Assembly: GCF_002432345.1 (NCBI RefSeq)
Contig: NZ_DJDT01000189.1
Span: 1 to 36,041 of the forward strand
DNA from: Pedobacter sp. UBA5917
GTDB lineage: Bacteria > Bacteroidota > Bacteroidia > Sphingobacteriales > Sphingobacteriaceae
DNA: 36,041 nt
Direction: 5' to 3'
Shown here: positions 33,526-36,041 of the stretch, piece after piece
Layout: every line of letters begins with the position of its first letter
Position numbering within the stretch: the first letter of the stretch is position 1
Program-made: the position numbers and the translations under genes
Notes under the pieces: model-generated
Told to the model about the DNA's origin: nothing
What the model saw: the letters and a program-made list of their open reading frames with translations, nothing else
The model's database searches: none

Positions 33526-34566
33526 TTAAAGTTTAATCTTGATTTCGTTCATATAAAAATTTTCGTCCTCTTTAATGTTGAAAGCGTGTTTTATCCCATA
33601 CATCAACTCCAGACGTTGCCGAACATTGCCCAGCCCAATTCCCTTTGAAGGCTCTTTTGGCCCCTTTTTCTTTTTATTGCTCACCCTGAAATAGATACTG
33701 CTGCTGTTTGCCCGGAGTTCCACGGTCATTTGATTTTGCGCATCGTCCATATCGCCATGTTTAAAGGCATTTTCAACCAGTGTTACCAATGATAGGATGG
33801 GCACATGCGCAACACTGTCTTCTATCTGTTCAATATACCTGATGTTTAACTGGTGGCTGAAACGGATCTGGTTCATCTCTATAATCCTTTTCAGCTGCTC
33901 TACCTCAAGCGAAAGCGGTACCGTACCAAGTTCGTCCCATTCATCAAGGGCATAACTCATAATTTCGGAAAGGAGATGTACGGCATTTGCTGCTTCCGGA
34001 CTTGTTATCACCGTTTTGGTGTAAATAAAACTCAGTGAGTTGAAAAGAAAATGTGGGTTGATCTGGTATTTTATCGCAGATAATTCGGCCTTTAGCTTTT
34101 GCTTTTCCAGTTTCTCCCTACGCTGGTGCAGCTCGTTTGCATTGATTAAGGTAGCAGCATAGACAGAAACCAGTACCATTATAATATCAAGACAGATGGC
34201 AGAAATAATAAAAATACGCAGCGAAGGCATGCCGTTTTTGCCGGGATCTGAAAGGTGGAAATTATAGAGATATTCATAACCTGTAAGCAGCACAAAAAAC
34301 AAAATACATTTTAGCAGTGGCTTTTTCCAGATCCTGCTTTTTACCACTGGTATGGCCAGATGATAGATCAGGATATAATAAACAATGGTATCCTTGATGA
34401 TGGAATGTACAAAATTGATGTAAAGTCTGTTACCTGCACCAAACTGCGAAAGGGTAGTGGGCAATCCCTGAAGGGCAACAAGGAACAGAAAGGCAATTAC
34501 ACACCAAACCGTATATATCAGAAATATCGTTAATAGCTGTCGCCAGTGTTTTCTCAGTTGTCCCAT
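33526..34566 (-). CDS. LytS-type membrane sensor histidine kinase
   Basis: 346 residues. Four membrane segments (about 11-32, 50-72, 83-100, 118-142), a short coiled coil (LHQRREKLEKQKLKAELSAI) and the kinase core with YQINPHFLFNSLSF (phospho-acceptor His172), the ATPase motif LVTLVENAFKHGD and the late GIGLGNVRQRLELMYG. Unlike the kinase at 18009 it has no periplasmic sensor domain, so sensing is likely within the membrane. Its partner is the regulator directly downstream. Confidence 0.93.
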   Translation of the reverse strand: MGQLRKHWRQLLTIFLIYTVWCVIAFLFLVALQGLPTTLSQFGAGNRLYINFVHSIIKDTIVYYILIYHLAIPVVKSRIWKKPLLKCILFFVLLTGYEYLYNFHLSDPGKNGMPSLRIFIISAICLDIIMVLVSVYAATLINANELHQRREKLEKQKLKAELSAIKYQINPHFLFNSLSFIYTKTVITSPEAANAVHLLSEIMSYALDEWDELGTVPLSLEVEQLKRIIEMNQIRFSHQLNIRYIEQIEDSVAHVPILSLVTLVENAFKHGDMDDAQNQMTVELRANSSSIYFRVSNKKKKGPKEPSKGIGLGNVRQRLELMYGIKHAFNIKEDENFYMNEIKIKL

Positions 34567-34990
34567 GTTTTATATTTTTTGCTTTCCTTATCAACCTTTA
34601 ATCTGCCAGTCTGGTACGGTAAATATGCTAATTGATGATACAATATTAGGCGATATAGTTCTTTCCAAAAAATATTTGGCACCAACAGTGCTATTCGTAC
34701 CACAAACAGTTTGATCAGTACTTAAATTAATGGAAAAGAAATCAGGAGCAAGGTTTGCTCAGTATTCATGGATAAGGGATTTGAAGTAAGATTGCGATGG
34801 CTTAACAGCTAAGTTGTTCTTAGGTGACCAAGGTGGTGAATTATTAGCGCTGTTTTTTATTTTTTACGGCCACCTTAGCTCACCCGAGTTTACATGTTGA
34901 ATAATTTAAAGATGTAGTGTCATTCAAAACCTGATTTTGTTTTTTCCCAATGGGATAATGATGTTTATCGGTATTTTTATCAAAAAAAAG
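34567..34990. other. Intergenic region with a long imperfect inverted repeat
   Basis: 424 bp between divergent genes, no coding frame. GGTGA-CC-AAGGTGG (34823-34836) faces CCACCTT-AGC-TCACC (34870-34884) across a 33-bp AT-rich centre, giving a 12-bp imperfect inverted repeat. Function unknown; it could be an operator pair or a decayed mobile-element end. No exact -7 box was found for either flanking gene. Confidence 0.5.
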
Positions 34991-35353
34991 ATGAGCAATA
35001 CTACACCACACCAGAAACTGAAACACCAACAGGTACAATACCTCGAATTCCTGTCAAGCGATACCCAAAAAGCCAAGGCATTTTATATTCAGGCCTTTGG
35101 ATGGAGTTTTACCGATTACGGACCTGATTATACTTCTTTCGAAGGAGATTATGTAGATGGAGGATTTACAACGGGCGAACCGCTAAAGGGGAGTATTTTG
35201 GTGGTATTGTACTCAGCGGATCTGGAACAGAGCTTAGAAAACGTAATTGCAGCAGGTGGGATTATCACAAAGGAAATATTCGATTTTCCCGGTGGGCGCC
35301 GTTTCCAGTTCCTCGATCCGGATGGATACGAACTTGCAGTATGGTCGCTATAA
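34991..35353 (+). CDS. VOC-family (glyoxalase/bleomycin-resistance fold) protein
   Basis: 120 residues from ATG 34991 (MSNTTPHQKLKHQQVQYLEF). Starts further upstream (to 34937) would add a Phe/Lys-rich tail unlike the family. One set of paired beta-alpha-beta-beta-beta units: YLEFLSSDTQKAKAFYIQAF, GWSFTDYG, GGFTTGEP, then DLEQSLENVIAAGG and FQFLDPDGYELAVWS with the late metal-ligand-type Glu. It resembles small VOC proteins of unknown substrate; dioxygenase, lyase and antibiotic-binding roles are all possible. Confidence 0.85.
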   Translation: MSNTTPHQKLKHQQVQYLEFLSSDTQKAKAFYIQAFGWSFTDYGPDYTSFEGDYVDGGFTTGEPLKGSILVVLYSADLEQSLENVIAAGGIITKEIFDFPGGRRFQFLDPDGYELAVWSL

Positions 35354-35370
35354 GCATTTCATTAATGATC

Positions 35371-35407
35371 AATAAAAAAAGATCCTGTAGGTTTAACCAA
35401 CAGGATC
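35371..35407 (-). terminator. Intrinsic terminator for the oxidoreductase gene
   Basis: GATCCTGT (35381-35388) and ACAGGATC (35400-35407) pair perfectly around an 11-nt loop; on the minus strand the stem is followed by TTTTTTTATT. It lies just after the stop at 35414 and 27 bp beyond the convergent VOC stop. Confidence 0.85.
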
Positions 35408-35413
35408 TCCTGT

Positions 35414-36041
35414 TTATTTGATGTGGATCACCACTTTTCCCTTTGCCCGGCCTTCTCTCACAACCGAATGTGCCTCGTTTACCTCGCCGAAAGTATAGTG
35501 TGAAGGATCCAGGCGTACCTGCAGTTTTCCGCTTTCGGCCAATGCAGCAGCCTCAGTAAGAATTTCTCCGTGATGGATCTTTCCTTTACCGGTAAGTAAT
35601 GGCAGCAGGGTAAATACCCCTGAATAAGTTGCGCCTTTAAACGAAAGTGGCGCCAATGAATGCGAACCCCAGCCTAAAGAGGTAACCACATGGCCGGTAT
35701 AGGTTTTTACCGCTTTAAAAGCGGCATCGAGGAAAGTTCCGCCCAGGGTATCGAATGCGATATCAAAACCTGCTCCATTGGTGTAGGTATCCAGATAGGC
35801 GCCCGAATGCATTTCTTCGAAGCCAATCGGTGTGGCACCATAACGGCGTATCAGATCATAATCTTCGGCGCGTGCGGTAGCATAAACGGTTGCGCCAAAT
35901 GCTTTAGCAATCTGGATAGCCATATGCCCAACACCTCCTGCACCTGCCTGTACAAAAACAGTTTTATGCGCATCAACTTTGGCACGGTCTACCAAACCTT
36001 CCCAGGCGGTAATAAAAACCAAAGGTAAGGCTGCTGCGGCT
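35414..36041 (-). CDS. Zinc-type alcohol dehydrogenase / quinone oxidoreductase family protein, C-terminal part
   Basis: The frame is open to the window edge (AAAALPLVFITAWEGLVD), so the N-terminal third lies beyond 36041. The visible part contains the Rossmann nucleotide-binding motif FVQAGAGGVGHMAIQIAKAF, the strand VYATARAEDYDLIRRYGATP, and the NADPH quinone-reductase-like end FGEVNEAHSVVREGRAKGKV followed by VIHIK. This is the medium-chain dehydrogenase family; the absence of zinc ligands in the visible part fits the quinone oxidoreductase branch, which reduces quinones or enones with NADPH. Confidence 0.88.
   Translation of the reverse strand, partial: AAAALPLVFITAWEGLVDRAKVDAHKTVFVQAGAGGVGHMAIQIAKAFGATVYATARAEDYDLIRRYGATPIGFEEMHSGAYLDTYTNGAGFDIAFDTLGGTFLDAAFKAVKTYTGHVVTSLGWGSHSLAPLSFKGATYSGVFTLLPLLTGKGKIHHGEILTEAAALAESGKLQVRLDPSHYTFGEVNEAHSVVREGRAKGKVVIHIK

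Noticed and set aside
1..36041. CRISPR array, tRNA, rRNA or complete insertion sequence
   Set aside because: No regularly spaced direct repeats, cloverleaf-like segments, conserved rRNA stretches or transposase motifs were seen on reading through; the inverted repeats found do not flank a transposase gene.

Overview
The window looks like chromosome of a Bacteroidota bacterium of the Sphingobacteriaceae type (Pedobacter or a close relative). Signs of this are the moderate-to-low G+C, the near absence of Shine-Dalgarno sites, several perfect Bacteroidota -7 promoter boxes (TAnnTTTG) 5 to 30 bases before start codons, many LytS/LytTR regulators, lipoproteins of the 'SCxK' type, and GG-leader peptide operons with C39-type exporters. 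The genus is an inference from gene style, not from a marker gene.

Layout. 1-5.1 kb: the tail of a tautomerase gene, a TetX-like FAD monooxygenase with an AraC regulator behind it, two overlapping genes for mutually homologous small membrane proteins, and pncB. 5.1-8.1 kb: an AT-rich stretch with two lipoproteins of unknown function, long non-coding spacers and two perfect 11-bp inverted repeats. 8.5-17.6 kb: the centrepiece, a duplicated 'grasp-with-spasm' peptide biosynthesis locus on the minus strand. 18.0-20.7 kb: a divergent TPR-LytS kinase and LytTR regulator. 20.7-26.5 kb: an alpha-helical protein of unknown function, an NTF2-like protein, a second AraC regulator, a DUF3472/DUF5077-type lipoprotein with two LacI-type palindromes upstream, a Crp/Fnr regulator with a perfect FNR-type site upstream, and a DJ-1/PfpI protein. 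26.5-28.9 kb: a tyrosinase with a Cys-containing four-helix membrane protein. 29.2-36.0 kb: an isolated unknown gene, an S9 peptidase, a lipoprotein next to a second LytS/LytTR pair, a VOC protein and the end of a quinone oxidoreductase gene.

The peptide locus has two operons. The upstream one (17597 to 14790) encodes two precursor peptides, an ATP-grasp ligase, a 59-residue protein and a SPASM protein. The downstream one (14490 to 8503) encodes one precursor, an ATP-grasp, a 60-residue protein, a SPASM protein, a C39 peptidase-ABC exporter and an HlyD adaptor. The working model is that each ATP-grasp/SPASM pair modifies its own precursors and the single exporter cuts all three after Gly-Gly and secretes them.

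Three features of this locus are not explained by the standard description of the family: (i) a small ORF of about 60 codons sits at the same place, tightly coupled, in both cassettes; (ii) both operons start with a nearly identical leader of about 45 nt carrying a hairpin and an upstream ATG; (iii) both have a strong hairpin between the precursor gene(s) and the maturase genes. No rRNA, tRNA, CRISPR array or intact insertion sequence was seen.
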